The notes: generated by a model not told the origin, from the sequence alone. Shown: positions 1-12,189, counted from the stretch's first letter. The stretch: DNA of 64,000 nt from Patagioenas fasciata (GCF_037038585.1 NC_092523.1:1865001-1929000); one strand, 5' to 3'. Program-made: numbers and translations.

Positions 1-714
1 CCATAGAGAGCTCATTGTCCCCGCGTCTCCATGGTTTTCCTGGAGACTCCCAGCACTGTTTAACAACACATCCCGCCCCGCCAAGAAGGGGATTTGGCTC
101 CTCCGAGACCTCAAGGTACAAAACAAAAATGTGCAACAAGATTCTTTTTGACTATGTAGGTCAGGGCACAGAAAACAAGCTGTCAGGAACAATCCCCTGG
201 GCTGGCGGGGGGGACGGATTAGCCGGGACCTAAGAGGGGCTTTTCCAGCCCGCGGTCCCGCTCGGCTTTGTACGGCGGGTCCATTGTGTTAACTACAAAC
301 CCGAGTTGAACATCATCGTCAGGAGCTTTTTTTCTTCTCTTTTTTCCCAAAGGGCACCTTCAAGAGACAACCTTAAATATGATTTCACAGGCTCTTTTCA
401 CACAGCACAGCGGGGCCAAAACTCTTCTGTCGGGTTTGTTGGCTGCTGTAAGAAGCTGCATGGTTGTACAGGCTAAATCGGATCCCCCCCCCGCTTCCAG
501 TGCACCGAAGTCCCCTTGCTGGTGGCCCTGGGGGCGCTGAACGTGCCTCTGGCAAACCACGAACAAAGCAGCACGGGTTATTGCCAGAGAAAATACAGGT
601 AGATGTTCACAGGGAGTGGAAATAAAGCCCTGGGAGGAAGGGACGAAAGAAAGAAAAGTCAAGGGTTAGAAATGGGTTAGGAGAAGATGAAGTAAAAAGC
701 ATGGAGAGGTGTTA
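1..714. other. Unique sequence, no gene recognised
   Basis: I see no repeat family, splice-flanked exon or RNA gene here. Short open frames occur on both strands but have no family resemblance and no splice context. There is a moderately GC-rich stretch around 190-280. Confidence 0.5.
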
Positions 715-1362
715 GAACAGGAGGCTGAGGCTGGAGAAAAGGAGGCTGAGGGGAGACCTGAATGTCCTGGGTTGGAAGGACCCACAGGATGATGGAGTCC
801 AACTGCTGTCCCTGCACAGGACACCCCACAGGTCACCCCGTGTGTCTGAGGACGGTGTCCAGTCTCTTCTTGAACACTGTCAGGTTGGGCTGTGACACCT
901 CCCTGGGAGCCTGTTCAGTGTCCAGCACCTCTGGGTGAAGAACCTTTGCCTCATGTCCTACTGACCCCCCCGGCACATCTGCTGCCGTTCCCTGGGCTCT
1001 GTCACTGGTCACTAAAGAGAAGAGTTTGGCACCTTCTGATCTCTGAACCGCCTGAAAGGAGCTTGGAGCCAGGGGGGTCGGGCTCTGCTCCCCAGGAACA
1101 AGCGCCAGGAGCAGAGGAAACGGCCTCAAGTTGCGCCAGGGGAGGTTGAGGTTGGATGTGGGAACAATTTCTTCCCCAAAGGGCTGTGGGGCATTGGAAC
1201 AGGCTGCCCAGGGCAGTGCTGGAGTCACCATCCCTGGAGGGCTGGACAGACGGACACGAGGTTCTCAGGACATGGGGCAATGCTGGACCTGGTAGTATCA
1301 GCTTAATGGTTGGACTCGGTGGTCTTAAAGCTCTTCCCCAACCAAAACAATTCAATGATTCT
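715..1362 (+). mobile_element. CR1 LINE fragment (group A), interrupted by a second CR1
   Basis: The plus-strand CR1 body starts at about 715, stops at 759 and resumes at 1031. It ends in a degenerate copy of the CR1 3' octamer tail (CAATGATTCTAA, near 1352-1362). The interrupted junction can be recognised because the uninterrupted sequence occurs in the copy near 48790, where GGGAGACCT runs straight into TCTGATCTCTG. The element is 5'-truncated, as most CR1 copies are, and keeps no intact coding frame. Confidence 0.9.
760..1030 (-). mobile_element. CR1 LINE fragment nested inside another CR1
   Basis: This is a minus-strand CR1 3' portion: read on the plus strand it begins with AATGTCCTGGGTTGGAAGGA, the complement of a CR1 3' end. 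It belongs to a different group from its host. The host bases ACCT occur on both sides (756-759 and 1031-1034), consistent with a 4-bp target-site duplication. The insertion must be younger than the surrounding copy. The terminal octamer repeat itself is missing or decayed. Confidence 0.85.
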
Positions 1363-1699
1363 AAACAAACCCCATCCTAAACCCACTCCCACCTCAGGGC
1401 CGGACCTTCCCCAAGCGCTGGGAGACCCAGGTTCCCCCCGGCCGCCTCACGACAGTGACGGATAACCTGTGTATTTTACAACTGTTTGCCCACATCCATC
1501 TTGCCGGGGAGGGAGATCCGAGGAGAGCGGGGCCGGCACCTTTGGCCGCGCGGGACGCAGCCCGACGGCTCGGGGCAAACCTCCTCGAAACCATTTATCT
1601 GTCACATAAATGTGGTTTTATTGGTTTTACTGTTTAAACTTTTCACCTCTGCCGCTAAATCTGAATGAAAAGAGGAAAAAAAAGGAAGAGATGGAAAGG
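1363..1699. other. Unique sequence, no gene recognised
   Basis: GC-rich unique DNA, including a CpG-containing patch at about 1505-1590. No exon, repeat or RNA gene could be supported. Confidence 0.4.
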
Positions 1700-1810
1700 A
1701 AAGAGCCGCCCGCGCGGGGCTGCGTCGGGCCTGCCGAGGGAGATTCCAAATCAAATATGCAAATACCATTAATTCTTCAAACTAGAGTCCTCTTTTCAAG
1801 CCCATAAATC
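1700..1810. promoter_or_regulatory. Candidate conserved noncoding element with POU octamer
   Basis: The sequence contains a perfect ATGCAAAT octamer (the POU/Oct binding motif) at 1757-1764 and an ATTAATT homeodomain-type core at 1768-1774, in a unique AT-rich block. That clustering is typical of developmental enhancers. Function and conservation are inferred; a chance octamer is possible in 64 kb. Confidence 0.35.
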
Positions 1811-3524
1811 AGACTCGACAGCACATACACTGGGGGGAAAGGAAAAGAAGAAGGGGTGGGGGGAAAGAAAAAAGAAGAGGAGCTTTTACCACCATGCTAT
1901 GAAAGTGAAATAAGCTCAGGAAGCCGCGAACCTGCGGCTTCTCGGGGCGCGAGAAGCGTCTTTGCTGCAAAACGGGGGAGATTTTCACTGATCTGTCTCC
2001 ATGAAGACGTGGAGAAGGGTTTGAATGTGTTGCCAAAAGAAAGGCACTCAAAAAACCCCAAACAAAACAAAAGAAGTTGGGTTTGTGCACGTATGCTCAA
2101 ATGGTGATTCAAGACGATACTGGAAAGAAAGAATTGAACTGGGAACCAGTTCCCAGTGCTGCTCCAGGCTCCCTTAGCAGGGGCCAAGAAGCACTGTCTC
2201 CCCATTTCCCTCAGTTCCACCTCAAAAAACACCTCCTTTTCACTCCCTTTGTAACATCACCATCGCAAACTCTTCAAAAACGTTATTTTTTTTCAAAGGA
2301 GAGGTATGTTCTTACGGTCTTCACATAAACTACAAGGAAAGAATGGTTGCAACTTCACGCTGGTGGCAAAGGGAAGGGGGACACGGCAATGACCTCCCCA
2401 GCTTCTCCCTCTGGATGCAAAGCGGGACGGTACGTTCTGTCTGACACAACGGGGCTGAATCCGGATAAAATTCTCCCATCCAAGCCAGGAATAACGTAAT
2501 GTGAACCCAAACTGATTCCAAACGCGGTTCGCGAGCTCTGCCAGCGCCCCCGGACCGAGATCAGAGCAAAGCAGCAGCGTCCGCACGCTTGCACCAGCGT
2601 CACAAACCTGCAGGGTGATGCGTGGTGGTTTGAGATAAAGAAGATGGCAGGAAAAGGAGATGCGTGTGTTTTAAGATGAGAATAAACCCATGCAAACCCC
2701 CTTTGTCTTATCTCAGAGAAGTCAGGATGATATAGCAGGGATAACTCTACAGGATCCTCTTGGCCCCAAGGACCTCTCCCCTCAAGCCTAAGAGATGAAG
2801 GTCAAGTGTTACTGCAAGACATGAAAATTACTGAATTCCCCGACTTCACGCAACATCTGGCTCTTATTTTTTTCTCTTCTGAACTTACGCAGCATCCACG
2901 ATCAGGGAGTTGTACCCAAACGCTTTGACCTACAAGAAACTGGAGACACAACCGATGTTCTGGGCTCATGGACAAGTCTACTGGAAGAGGAGTGCGATCA
3001 TCTCCTGCCTGCAGAGGGAAGAGCTTCCCGGGACAGAACCGTCACGACAGCGGACACGATGTTATATCCATTGGAGCAGGAAGCAAAGCTGGCCCGAAAT
3101 AAAAGCAAAGAGCGACTGTTCACAACCAGATGTGCTTCAAGACACGAGGGCAGCCCACAGTCCAGCCAGAAATGGAACCCAAAGCCCTGCACTCCCCAAC
3201 AAGAGAACTTTTTGGTCTTACCAGTCTCTGCTGAAGGGATTTGGTTGTATAAGAGACAAGAGTTTTGGTCCGGTTCAAGCCAGAAGAGCCACCACCACCT
3301 CTGCACTCGTGTTTCTGTCTTCCCTCATGCCCCGGCCCTTTTGTATTGCAATATCCTCAATTTTGGGGGTCAAAGTCGCACATGAATTATCAGTATTTAG
3401 AAAGGAATCATCATCAGAGGCAATCTGGAGCAAAAGCCTCATGGCTACGCAGTAACTGGATGGTGAAAGGAGAAACAACCCCATCCTGAAGACTCTCACT
3501 TTATTTCAATGTCTAGGTCTCGTT
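1811..3524. other. Unique sequence, no gene recognised
   Basis: No repeats or coding exon are evident. The region includes purine-rich patches at about 1835-1885. The longest open frame (2910-3455, plus) lacks any recognisable domain, and I see no convincing acceptor/donor pair around it. Confidence 0.4.
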
Positions 3525-3895
3525 TGCCCAGAGACGTGAAGGCTCAGGGGGAACCTCATCACAGTATTTCAGTGCTTAAAGGGTGGCTCCAAGGAGGATG
3601 AAGGCTCTCTCTGCACAAGGAGACACATGGAGAAGACAAGGGGTAACGCCTCCCATTTGCAACAGGAGAGGTTTTGTCTCCTATATAAGAAAGAAATTTC
3701 TTACAGTGAGAACAACCATTCACTGGAACAACTTCCCTGGGCATGTGGTGGAGTCCCCATTGCTGGAGGTTTTCAAGATGCGATTGGACAGTGTGCTAGA
3801 AATCTCATCCAGGCTTCTTTCCCATCAGAGGCTGGACCAGATGGTCTTTCAAGGTCCTTTTCTACCTGGGTTGTTCTATGGTTCTGTGTTTCTAT
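3525..3895 (+). mobile_element. CR1 LINE 3' fragment, older group
   Basis: Diagnostic CR1 3' phrases are present: CATCACAGTATTTCAGTGCTT, then the TGGAGGTTTTCAAGATG block near 3763, and a terminal GTTCTATGGTTCTGTG near 3873-3888. Divergence from the common consensus is higher than in the group A and B copies here, so it is probably an older insertion. Confidence 0.85.
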
Positions 3896-6635
3896 CCCAG
3901 AAACAAGAAGCCCTTTGCCTCTTATCCACCACGATATTTATTCCCAGTGACAAGAGACAGCATCAAAAGGGCTTGAAAAGGACTTTCCTCTGCCAACACC
4001 ATCAATGTATCAGCAGATCCACCAGCAATGAGACATTGCAAAGGCTGGTGGGAAACATCCAATAAAGAACTAGACCTTCCCTTTGCCAAAAGCCCAAATT
4101 AAGGAATTCTCATGATCCTGCAGTTATTAATTACCCTGTTATCTCTTCTTCCTGTTGAGCAGGAGAAAGACTCATCTCTTCTAGGAGATGCTGACTCACC
4201 ATGGTGCTCATGGACCACACGTTGGAGCTGGCCGGAGCCGAAGGATGAAGGGGAAATGCAATGCAGGACCATTAGCTGGAAAATCTTACCACCCTTTTCA
4301 ACAAATTTAAACACAATTATCCTGCATTTCTCACATCCAACTGAGCTAAGGGAATCAAGAGTTGCTGCATCTTAAAGGAGACAGCCAGGCATCTGGAGGA
4401 GCCCGGCCTGGGTCTACATGGTGCCAACAGCAGGTGCATATCTTCGTTGTGGTGGGTTTTTGGGGAGGTTCAGATCAACATGGAAGGCACAACTATGCCA
4501 CAGGATTATAGTCAAGCTTTCGTGATGAGTTTGATGTCCCCTGGATGCCAGGGCACAGAGAAGTGTTGATTAAGCCGGGTTTGGGATTTCCCAGCTGGGC
4601 GCAGACCTCCTGTCCTGAAACCTTCTGAGGGTCATGTTCACGAGCAACTGCTCTTGCTTTCTGGGGGCAGAAGGAGGGAATATTTTCGGAACCAAGCTGA
4701 ACCCAGTTCCGAAAAGCTCTATTATCCTTCCTTATCCTTTAAACCTGATGCTCCTCTTCCCCAGACTCCGTTGCAGACAGAATGAACAGCCTTTGGCCCA
4801 ACGCTTCTACAAACCAGCCGTGCTTCAGGTTGCGAGATATCACATTACAAACCTATAGAAATATATTCTTTGAGAAGCTCATTTTCCTGATTTAAGACCA
4901 CAGCTCCTTTGATGAAGGTGACAACAAGAGGCTTGGAGGAAAGCAGCACTTGGGTCCTACCACCATCCTACCTAAACCCACCTGTATGAGCGGACAAGAC
5001 GCTTCCAGCAGGACCAGAAAGCACCAGGTAAGACCCAGTCCTGCTGGTACCTCCATAAAAGCACAACAAACTACTGAATCCAAACCAGTGCCAGCTCCCA
5101 GTTTACCCATCCCCACCACTGGTTGCGCAGCCCCTACCACGAGCCATCGGGTAATGGTTACAGAGCGCAAAACCCCAAAGAGTTCCCAGCACCAGCAGCC
5201 ACAGACAAGTCCATTCAAAACCATTTATTTTGGTGAGGTTTCAATTATGCCTCATGGGAAAGTAATACTGAAAGAGAAAGAAATACTCTAACCCACGGGG
5301 AGACGTGGGTTTGGACAAGAACACTACCAAGAAGAAAAGGCACCAGGAACTGGAGCATGATGTTTGTTCGTTTACTCGTGAAAGCCAGGGAGGGTAAAAC
5401 CGTGGTCTAAATGAAAGCAGGAGCAGATTTGTCACCAGTGTCACTGGAAACTAAGATTTTTCTCGATGTACTGAGCGTCCTTTGTCCAAGGGGGTGGACA
5501 AGCACCTGCACCAACCTGATGTGGTGCGATGCACAAGATGAGAGATCGATGCACATGGAGCTCAGGGAAGGTCAATCTCATTTTAGGTGCTTTCCAGACC
5601 TGGTTGCAAGAGAGAGATGGACGCGTAGGAGTTACCGTAGATCTGAGAGTGCTGCCCAGCCCACCTGGACCTCTCTGTAAGGCACGAAAACTGCGCTCAA
5701 GGGACCCTCCAGATGTCCCAGCCAAGGGTTGTCCTTCCCCCTAAGTGCTGGAGGAAGGAGAAAGCAGAACCAGTACCAAGTTCCTCACCTCACCTTTTAA
5801 CTGGATTGATTTTGCAAGTTAAGGCAGAAATTTTATCTTCCCCCCCCTTTTTTTTTTTCCTGTTTACTTGTATCTGCAAAAGTGAAACAGTTCTTAGGGA
5901 AAATATGAGAAGAATCTGGAAAAACTTATGGTAGATGGGACATTAGGTAAAGGAGGAAGATCTGAGACCAACAAAGCCCTAAGCTGTCCAGTCTGGATTC
6001 TTGTCAGATTCATATTATTGCCTGTTCATAGGTTTTTGCATTCGTTACATTGGATTTCCAGGGGGGAGTCTCCAGAAAGCGTTTTGCCTGCACTGTGTGC
6101 ACAGAAAACTCTTCCGATTTTCCATCTGCAAAAGTTCATCATTAATTAGAAGGAAAACCTCTGGCTTTCCACCTGCTTTCGAGTAATGCTGTAATTACAC
6201 GCTTTGACTTTTCTGCTGTTTCGGAAGATATTTATTCCATGGGTCTCATTAAAACCTTAACAAACCCAATTTCAGCCCTCAAAGAGTTGTGTTTCTGATT
6301 GTGGGTCACTTCTGCATTTGTAGTAAATGTTAAACATGGGTGGTTTTTTTCCACCTTCTCCTCCCAGCCTGAGACACAAAACCACAGGAAGGAGCCACAA
6401 AACGTTTTGGGGCTTCAAGAGAAGCGACTGGAGGGTGGGGACACTGAGGATGAGCACGTCGTGTTATGGTGACAGTCTTGGAGACACCTGGAAAGTCCCC
6501 ACCACGTTTGTTCACGCTCCTCCTGACTCTGATGGTGCAGGATCCCAGCTTTAGTCGTTCACCGGAGCCTTGAACTCTAGGGAAATCCCAGGTTTCTCTG
6601 ACTATTTGCAAAGCACCATGTAAAAGGGAGAAAGG
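3896..6635. other. Unique sequence, no gene recognised
   Basis: 2.7 kb with no recognised repeat, RNA gene or exon. A poly-pyrimidine run (C7 then T-rich) lies at 5840-5860. Open frames here are short and have no recognisable motif. Anything functional would be regulatory. Confidence 0.4.
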
Positions 6636-7348
6636 GACCTGGCACAGAGTGGCTGGAGAGCAGTCAGGCAGAAAGGGACCTGGGGGTGCTAATGGACAGG
6701 AAGCTCAACAGGAGCCAACAGTGTGCCCAGGTGGCCAAGAAGGCCAATGGTGTCCTGTCCTGTATCCAAACCAGCGTGGTCAGCAGGACAAGGGCAGTGA
6801 TCCTTCCCCTGTACTCTGCACTGGGGAGGCCACACCTGGAGTGTTGTGTTCAGTTCTGGGCCCCTCAGGTCAGGAAAGAGATTGAAGTGCTGGAGCGGGT
6901 CCAGAGAAGAGCAGCAAGACTGCGGAAGGAACTTGAGCACAAGCCCTATGGGGAGAGGCTGAGGGAACTGGGCTGGTTCAGTCTGGAGAAGAGGAGGCTT
7001 AGAGGTGAGCTCAGCACTCTCTAGAACGACCTGAAGGGCAGTTCTAGCCAGGGGGGATTGGGCTCTTCTCCCAGGCAGTCAGCAATAGGACAAGGGGGCA
7101 TGGGCTTCAACTCTGCCAGGGGAAATTGAGGCTGGAGATGAGAAAGCAATTCTGTGCAGAGAGAGTGGTCAGCATTGGAATGGCTGCCCAGGGAGGTGCT
7201 GGACTCACCGGCCCTGGAGGTTTGTAAACTGAGATTGGCCATGGCACTCAGTGCCATGATCTGGTCAATGGACTGGAGTTGGACCAAGGGTTGGACTGGA
7301 TGAGCTCTGAGGTCTTTTCCAACTCAGTCCATCCTGGGATTCTGTGAA
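6636..7348 (+). mobile_element. CR1 LINE fragment with ORF2 3' part and 3' UTR
   Basis: A 5'-truncated CR1 of about 710 bp. Its first 340 bp are the decayed end of the reverse-transcriptase ORF, followed by the untranslated region with an internal GGGGGGATTGGGCTCTTCTC block. It ends TGGGATTCTGTGAAAA. It differs from groups A and B in the 3' region (for example GGTTTGTAAACTGAGATTGG near 7218). Confidence 0.9.
6672..7024 (+). pseudogene. CR1 ORF2 reverse-transcriptase C-terminal remnant
   Basis: The readable frame from about 6686 gives stretches typical of the CR1 RT C-terminus: [20 protein letters not shown], then [13 protein letters not shown] and [20 protein letters not shown], then [14 protein letters not shown]. 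The first part (LGV before LMD) is in the same frame, but the piece has no N-terminal endonuclease, no YxDD catalytic motif and no start of its own. It is a dead fragment carried in the CR1 copy. It is the best preserved protein-like relic in the window apart from the exon near 62.5 kb. Confidence 0.85.
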
Positions 7349-8639
7349 AACTGCTTGAAAAAGAAATAAAACTCCAAGGCATGAAAATTACTCAGTGCAA
7401 AACCACTGGGATTTCAGCGCTTCAGAACGAAAATCAGTCGGTTCTAGCGATAACCGCCCAGACGGGGAATTTTATGAATGGCCAAAAGAACAAAAGGCAA
7501 CTCTGCCCTGCTGGGTTGAGTAGCCAGTTTGCACTCGTAAAAATTATTATTCAGACTCATCAAATCCTCCACGCAGGTTCACAAGTTCACGTGGTGCTTT
7601 CCACCCGGAGAAGACGACCGACCGTGTTTCTGCCCTCCGGACCCTACAATCTGCGTAAGACAAAGAGACAATACTGGGCAGCGGCCAAGAGAAATGAAAG
7701 AGCTTCGGAAGAACGTTCTCCAGGGACCGCTATTGAATAGCGCTTTACGTTTCCATTTAATGTCACAAAGGGGGATTCATTCCCAAAGCAAAGATGCTCC
7801 GTGGTCGGGAGATGGTGGCACCGTGCGTTCAGGTACCCCTTGTATACAGAAATACCCGGGTGCCTATAGCATCATGTATTTATCTGACTCGTCCTGCCCG
7901 ATCCATGCTTCAAAATCAGAAAACACTAAGAAATGACAAGGCAAATCCCAATATCGCAGCTGCAGGTCAGGATGCTTTGGGAGAAGAGTTAACGAGAGCA
8001 CCAAAAAAAGGCAGAAAACCTCCTAAACCCATGAAAGTGGGTTGAAAAGGGAGAAAAGCAGTGGTTTTCCAAATAAGGCTATAGACAAGCCACCCCAATC
8101 ATCGACCCCACAGCATCAGAGGGGAAAAATGTCACTTTAAACGCCACCTTTCTTGGGAAAAACGTTCTCGATGGATGGACGGAAGAGGTGTTTGCGGCCA
8201 GAAAGGTTTTGGGCTGGGAGGGGTTAACGCTCCCCATCTACCAACAGTTCAGCAGCAAATCGAGGTATCTGAGCCCCGTTTTCTGATCAATACAGCCCTG
8301 CTCGGTGCCACCAGCAGCCAGGACCTGACGCCCAGATACCCCGGTGAGGACCCTGTGGTGGGAAGACAAGCCAGCGATGTCTGTCTAAGCTCAAATATTA
8401 GGATTTCTTCTAGGAGAAAGCCATGATATTTGAATTAAAGTGCTCCCACCACCCCTAAAGGCATCGGCATCACCTTCCCCGAGCCCAGCAGCCGGGTACC
8501 AAATCGCACCGCGCGGCCACGATTATTTCCCCGTTGCTCATCTGATGCCAAGTCCTTTGCAAAGTCGCATTTTTCCCTCTTGTTTACACATTAAAAAAAG
8601 AAAGAAAGAAAGAGGCGACCTCTCGCTAACCCCAGCCGC
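7349..8639. other. Unique sequence, no gene recognised
   Basis: No repeat or exon recognised. A short AAAGAAAGAAAG run lies near 8596-8612. The stretch 7380-7740 stays open in one plus-strand frame, but its composition and lack of domain motifs argue for chance. Confidence 0.4.
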
Positions 8640-8830
8640 TCTATGAGAAGCTGCCGCTGCCTTCACCTCCGAATGAACTTTGAGATTATCTCAGACAAGA
8701 TTCACCTTGCATTGAACTTGTACCCCGCGCGGCAGCACACAGGCACGTAACCTTGATTAAACATTACAGCGCAACGCGGCTATAAATTTAATGAGCATTA
8801 TCGGCACGCTTCCTCCCGCTGTCCTCGGGC
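8640..8830. promoter_or_regulatory. Candidate conserved noncoding element with TAAT-N4-ATTA site
   Basis: A unique block with CTTGATTAAACATTACAG near 8752 and TAAT-GAGC-ATTA at 8789-8800. Paired inverted TAAT half-sites four bases apart match the P4 arrangement bound by paired-class homeodomain dimers. Conservation is not testable here, and regulatory function is inferred. Confidence 0.4.
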
Positions 8831-9130
8831 AGGGGGAGCGATGGAAACACCAGGAGCTGCCGGGAAGCAGCCTGGAGTGTTCCGGTGTGGGGAGGAGATG
8901 GAGGAGCAGCTATTTGAGGGGATGGGAGAGGGATGAAGCAGCTCCCGTGCTGTCCTCTGCTCCTGTGCATGCAATGAGTTGTGTACGGGCCCTGCGGCTG
9001 CAGCGAGCGGCTCCGGGTGCCCACGGTGAGCAGGGGTGAGCTGTGGAAGGTTTGCATGGCTCTGTGCACAAAATACCTAAAATAAACCAAAAAGGAAGGT
9101 GGAATAAGGAGTGATAAGGGGTCTGGTGGT

Positions 9131-9604
9131 TATAGAATCATTTTGGTTGGAAGAGAACCTCAAGATCATCGAGTCCAACCATTAACCCACCCCATGTCCT
9201 GAGAACCTCCTGTCCGTCTGTCCAGCCCTCCAGGGATGGTGACTCCAGCACTGCCCTGGGCAGCCTGTTCCAATGCCCCACAGCCCTTTGGGGAAGAAAT
9301 TGTTCCCACATCCAACCTCAACCTCCGCTGGCCCAACTTGAGGCCGTTTCCTCTGCTCCTGGCGCTTGTTCCTGGGGAGCAGAGCCCGACCCCCCTGGCT
9401 CCAAGCTCCTTTCAGGCAGTTCAGAGATCAGAAGGTCTCCCCTCAGCTCCTGTTCTCCAGCTGAACCCTCAGCTCCCTCAGCCGCTCCCATCACACTTGT
9501 GCTCCAGCCCCTCACCAGCTCCGTTCCCTTCTCTCCACTCGCTCCAGCACCTCAAGGCCTTTCTTGGTGTGAGGGGCCCAGAACAGCCCCAGGATTCAGG
9601 TTCA
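9131..9604 (-). mobile_element. CR1 LINE fragment (group A)
   Basis: On the plus strand it opens with TATAGAATCATTTTGGTTGG, the complement of the CR1 3' tail, so the element points left. The group A block CTCCAGCACTGCCCTGGGCA lies near 9242. It is 5'-truncated near 9604 within the end of ORF2. Plus-strand open frames starting ATGGTGACTCCAGCACTG here are antisense artefacts that recur in every group A copy. Confidence 0.92.
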
Positions 9605-10979
9605 CCCATCAGGAAACCTCCCTCAGGCCGCGGCCTCCTGAACCCTGGCCGCCCTCCTCACGAACGCGCTGCAGCCCCTCACCATCCTCCCATTTATTTC
9701 CGAACTGCAGCCGTGACGGAGGCACCGGCAGCCGCTTCATCTCCCGGCTGACCCGGGAGGGACGGGAGAGCTCGGGCATCCGCGATTCCTGACGCAGGGG
9801 TCACCGGGCCGACCGAGAGCAGAGACTCTGGGTGGCGAAACAGATAGGCTCAAGTTCAAGTGCTTCGCATACCTTTTTTTTTCACCACCACACTCCAAAC
9901 TGAACTAATATATCCCCTGCTTTTCATGATAACTTCCTCCTTACCCTCGGCGGTTTTGTTTAGCAGATCTATTGTTCTCGGCGAGCCTTGCCCTGGGGTC
10001 CAATTTGAGCGTGTTCTCATTTTTCCCCCTATGTAACCGATGCTTATTTCTTTAAGCTCTACTGTAAACAGAAAACACTCTGCAGTGCCCTTGCCTGGCT
10101 TTGCAGGAGGCAGGCTCAGACCTGGAACTACTTTTTGTTGTTGCTGTTGTTCTTTATTCTTGTATAGGAAACCAAAAGATCAGGCTCGCTCGCTTCAAGG
10201 CCCCGAACACCTGCGGGATGCGGGAGGACAGCTGTGGTACCCGCGGGTGGTCCGGGGACCAGGCGGCTCCAGCGCTGGCTCCGCTGCTGCTTTGCTGGAG
10301 AAACGGTCTTTTTGCTGTTTGCAAGGCTGGGAAGTTGCCATTTTCCTAATTACAGACCGCTTTAACGCTCGTTAGCGGCGTTTGGGGGTGGCACGGAGTT
10401 CTCGGAGGTGCTCGAGAAAGGCACCAAACAGCGTCCCCCTCGATGGGGTGGCCCAAATATAAAACACAAATAAAACCTTTGCGGTAGGGATCGCATCTTG
10501 GGATGGTTCAAGGAACACAAGAGGACACGGGGATTTGGGAAGGGTGGGTGATGGGAGCACCAAGATGCAGTTTTGTGCTCTCCATCATTGATTTGCCATG
10601 GGTCTGACCCTCACCCACAGAAACATCCTTGCAAAGGGGGAGCTCTGGGGATGCAAAAGCTGCTCATGCTGCAGCACTAAGGAGATATTTTGAGCAAAAT
10701 GAGCATTTTTTCCCCATATTTTCTGTCCTATGGCTCCTCTCCACCTTTGTTCCTGCACCAGCCTTCCAGAAGGCTTAATCCAGCACAGCCATCAAAGATG
10801 GACCCAGCACCAGTGCAGAAGAGACTGGGGTGTCTGCCCAAGGCAGGGGGCACAAAGGGACGAGGGGACGGAGAACGTGGCCTCAGATGCCTCCAGCTCC
10901 CACCAGAAGCTTCACCCAGCTTTGCAAACACCCCAACTCCCAGAGACGTCCCCTGAAAGGCACCGCGGTGCCACCTGCG
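9605..10979. other. Unique sequence, no gene recognised
   Basis: GC-rich at 9610-9800, then ordinary unique DNA, with TTGTTGTTGCTGTTGTT at 10135-10152. No exon with splice sites or named repeat could be supported. Confidence 0.4.
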
Positions 10980-11360
10980 AAACGAATTCGTCCCGTGAAA
11001 TAACCCAACAATTTGGGTGGTTGATTAGAACTATTTTTATAGGGCCGCGGGATATACGTTTCCAGAGTCTGAAATAGCGTTGGGAAAGCAGCGAGAGGCA
11101 TTTAGGGCCATTTAGCACAAGCAAATGGATATTTAAAACAGCTGTGAAGGCAGGACTGGTAGGGAACACTCGGCTAAAAGCAAACACAGAAATGAAAGAG
11201 CTTTGCAGAGGGTTAGAAATCAGTGAATGTGCTATCATCTGACTTCGCAAAAAGATAATGATATTTCTTTGGCTTCTAGAGGCTAATAAATCACCATGAA
11301 AAATGTAAAGATTAAAGGCCATCATTTCACCTTTTATTAGCCATCCATGCTATAAAAAAG
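10980..11360. promoter_or_regulatory. Candidate conserved noncoding element
   Basis: AT-rich unique sequence with several homeobox-like cores (GGTTGATTAGAAC near 11019 and GGCTAATAAATCACC near 11281) and an AAAGATAATGATATTTC stretch near 11250. No repeat signature is present. The appearance fits an enhancer-type conserved element, which is inference. Confidence 0.3.
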
Positions 11361-11489
11361 TCACTTTTCCAGTGGAGTGGACACCACCAAACTTTCCCTT
11401 GTGACTGCTCATCGCTCTGCATAGCGTCTATAGGATAAAGCAGGTTTTACACGGCAAGACCATGAAATTGCCGGGTTCCCATTGATGGC

Positions 11490-12189
11490 AATCACAGAAT
11501 CCCAGAATGTCAGGGGTTGAAGGGCCCTGGAAAGCTCATCCAGTGCAATCCCCCCATGGAGCAGGAACACCCAGCTGAGGTTCCACAGGAAGGTGTCCAG
11601 GCGGGTTTGAATGTCTGCAGAGAAGGAGACTCCACAACCTCCCTGGGCAGCCTGGGCCAGGCTCTGACACCCTCACCCCCAACAAGTTGCTTCTCAAATT
11701 TAAGTGGAACCTCCTGTGTTCCAGTTTGAACCCATTACCCCTTGTCCTGTCACTGGTTGTCACCGAGAAGAGCCTGGCTCCATCCTCCTGACACTGCCCC
11801 TTTCCATATTGATCCCCAGGAATGAGTCCCCCCTCAGTCTCCTCTTCTCCAGCTCCAGAGCCCCAGCTCCCTCAGCCTTTCCTCACACGGGAGATGCTCC
11901 ACTCCCTTCAGCATCTTGGTGGCTGCGCTGGACTCTCTCCAGCAGTTCCCTGTCCTTCTGGAGCTGAGGGGCCACAACTGGACACAATATTCCAGGTGTG
12001 GTCTCCCCAGGGCAGAGCAGAGGGGCAGGAGAACCTCTCTGACCTACTGACCACCCCCTTCTAACCCACCCCAGGTACCATTGGCCTTCCTGGCCACAAG
12101 GGCCCAGTGCTGGCTCATGCTCACCCTGCTGTCCCCAGGAACCCCAGGTCCCTTTCCCCTACACTGCTCTCTAATAGCTCATTCCCCAA
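11490..12189 (-). mobile_element. CR1 LINE fragment (group B), about 700 bp
   Basis: The plus strand starts ATCACAGAATCCCAGAATGT, the complement of the 3' tail. Group B hallmarks follow: AGGAACACCCAGCTGAGGTT near 11563 and GGCAGCCTGGGCCAGGCTCT near 11645. The far end, CTCTAATAGCTCATTCCCCAA, is the same internal point reached by several other group B copies. ORF2 remnants lie on the minus strand but are broken. Confidence 0.92.

Noticed and set aside
9236..9751. 171-codon plus-strand frame starting MVTPALPWAACSNAPQPF
   Set aside because: It is antisense to a CR1 and the same text recurs in every group A copy; not a cellular gene.
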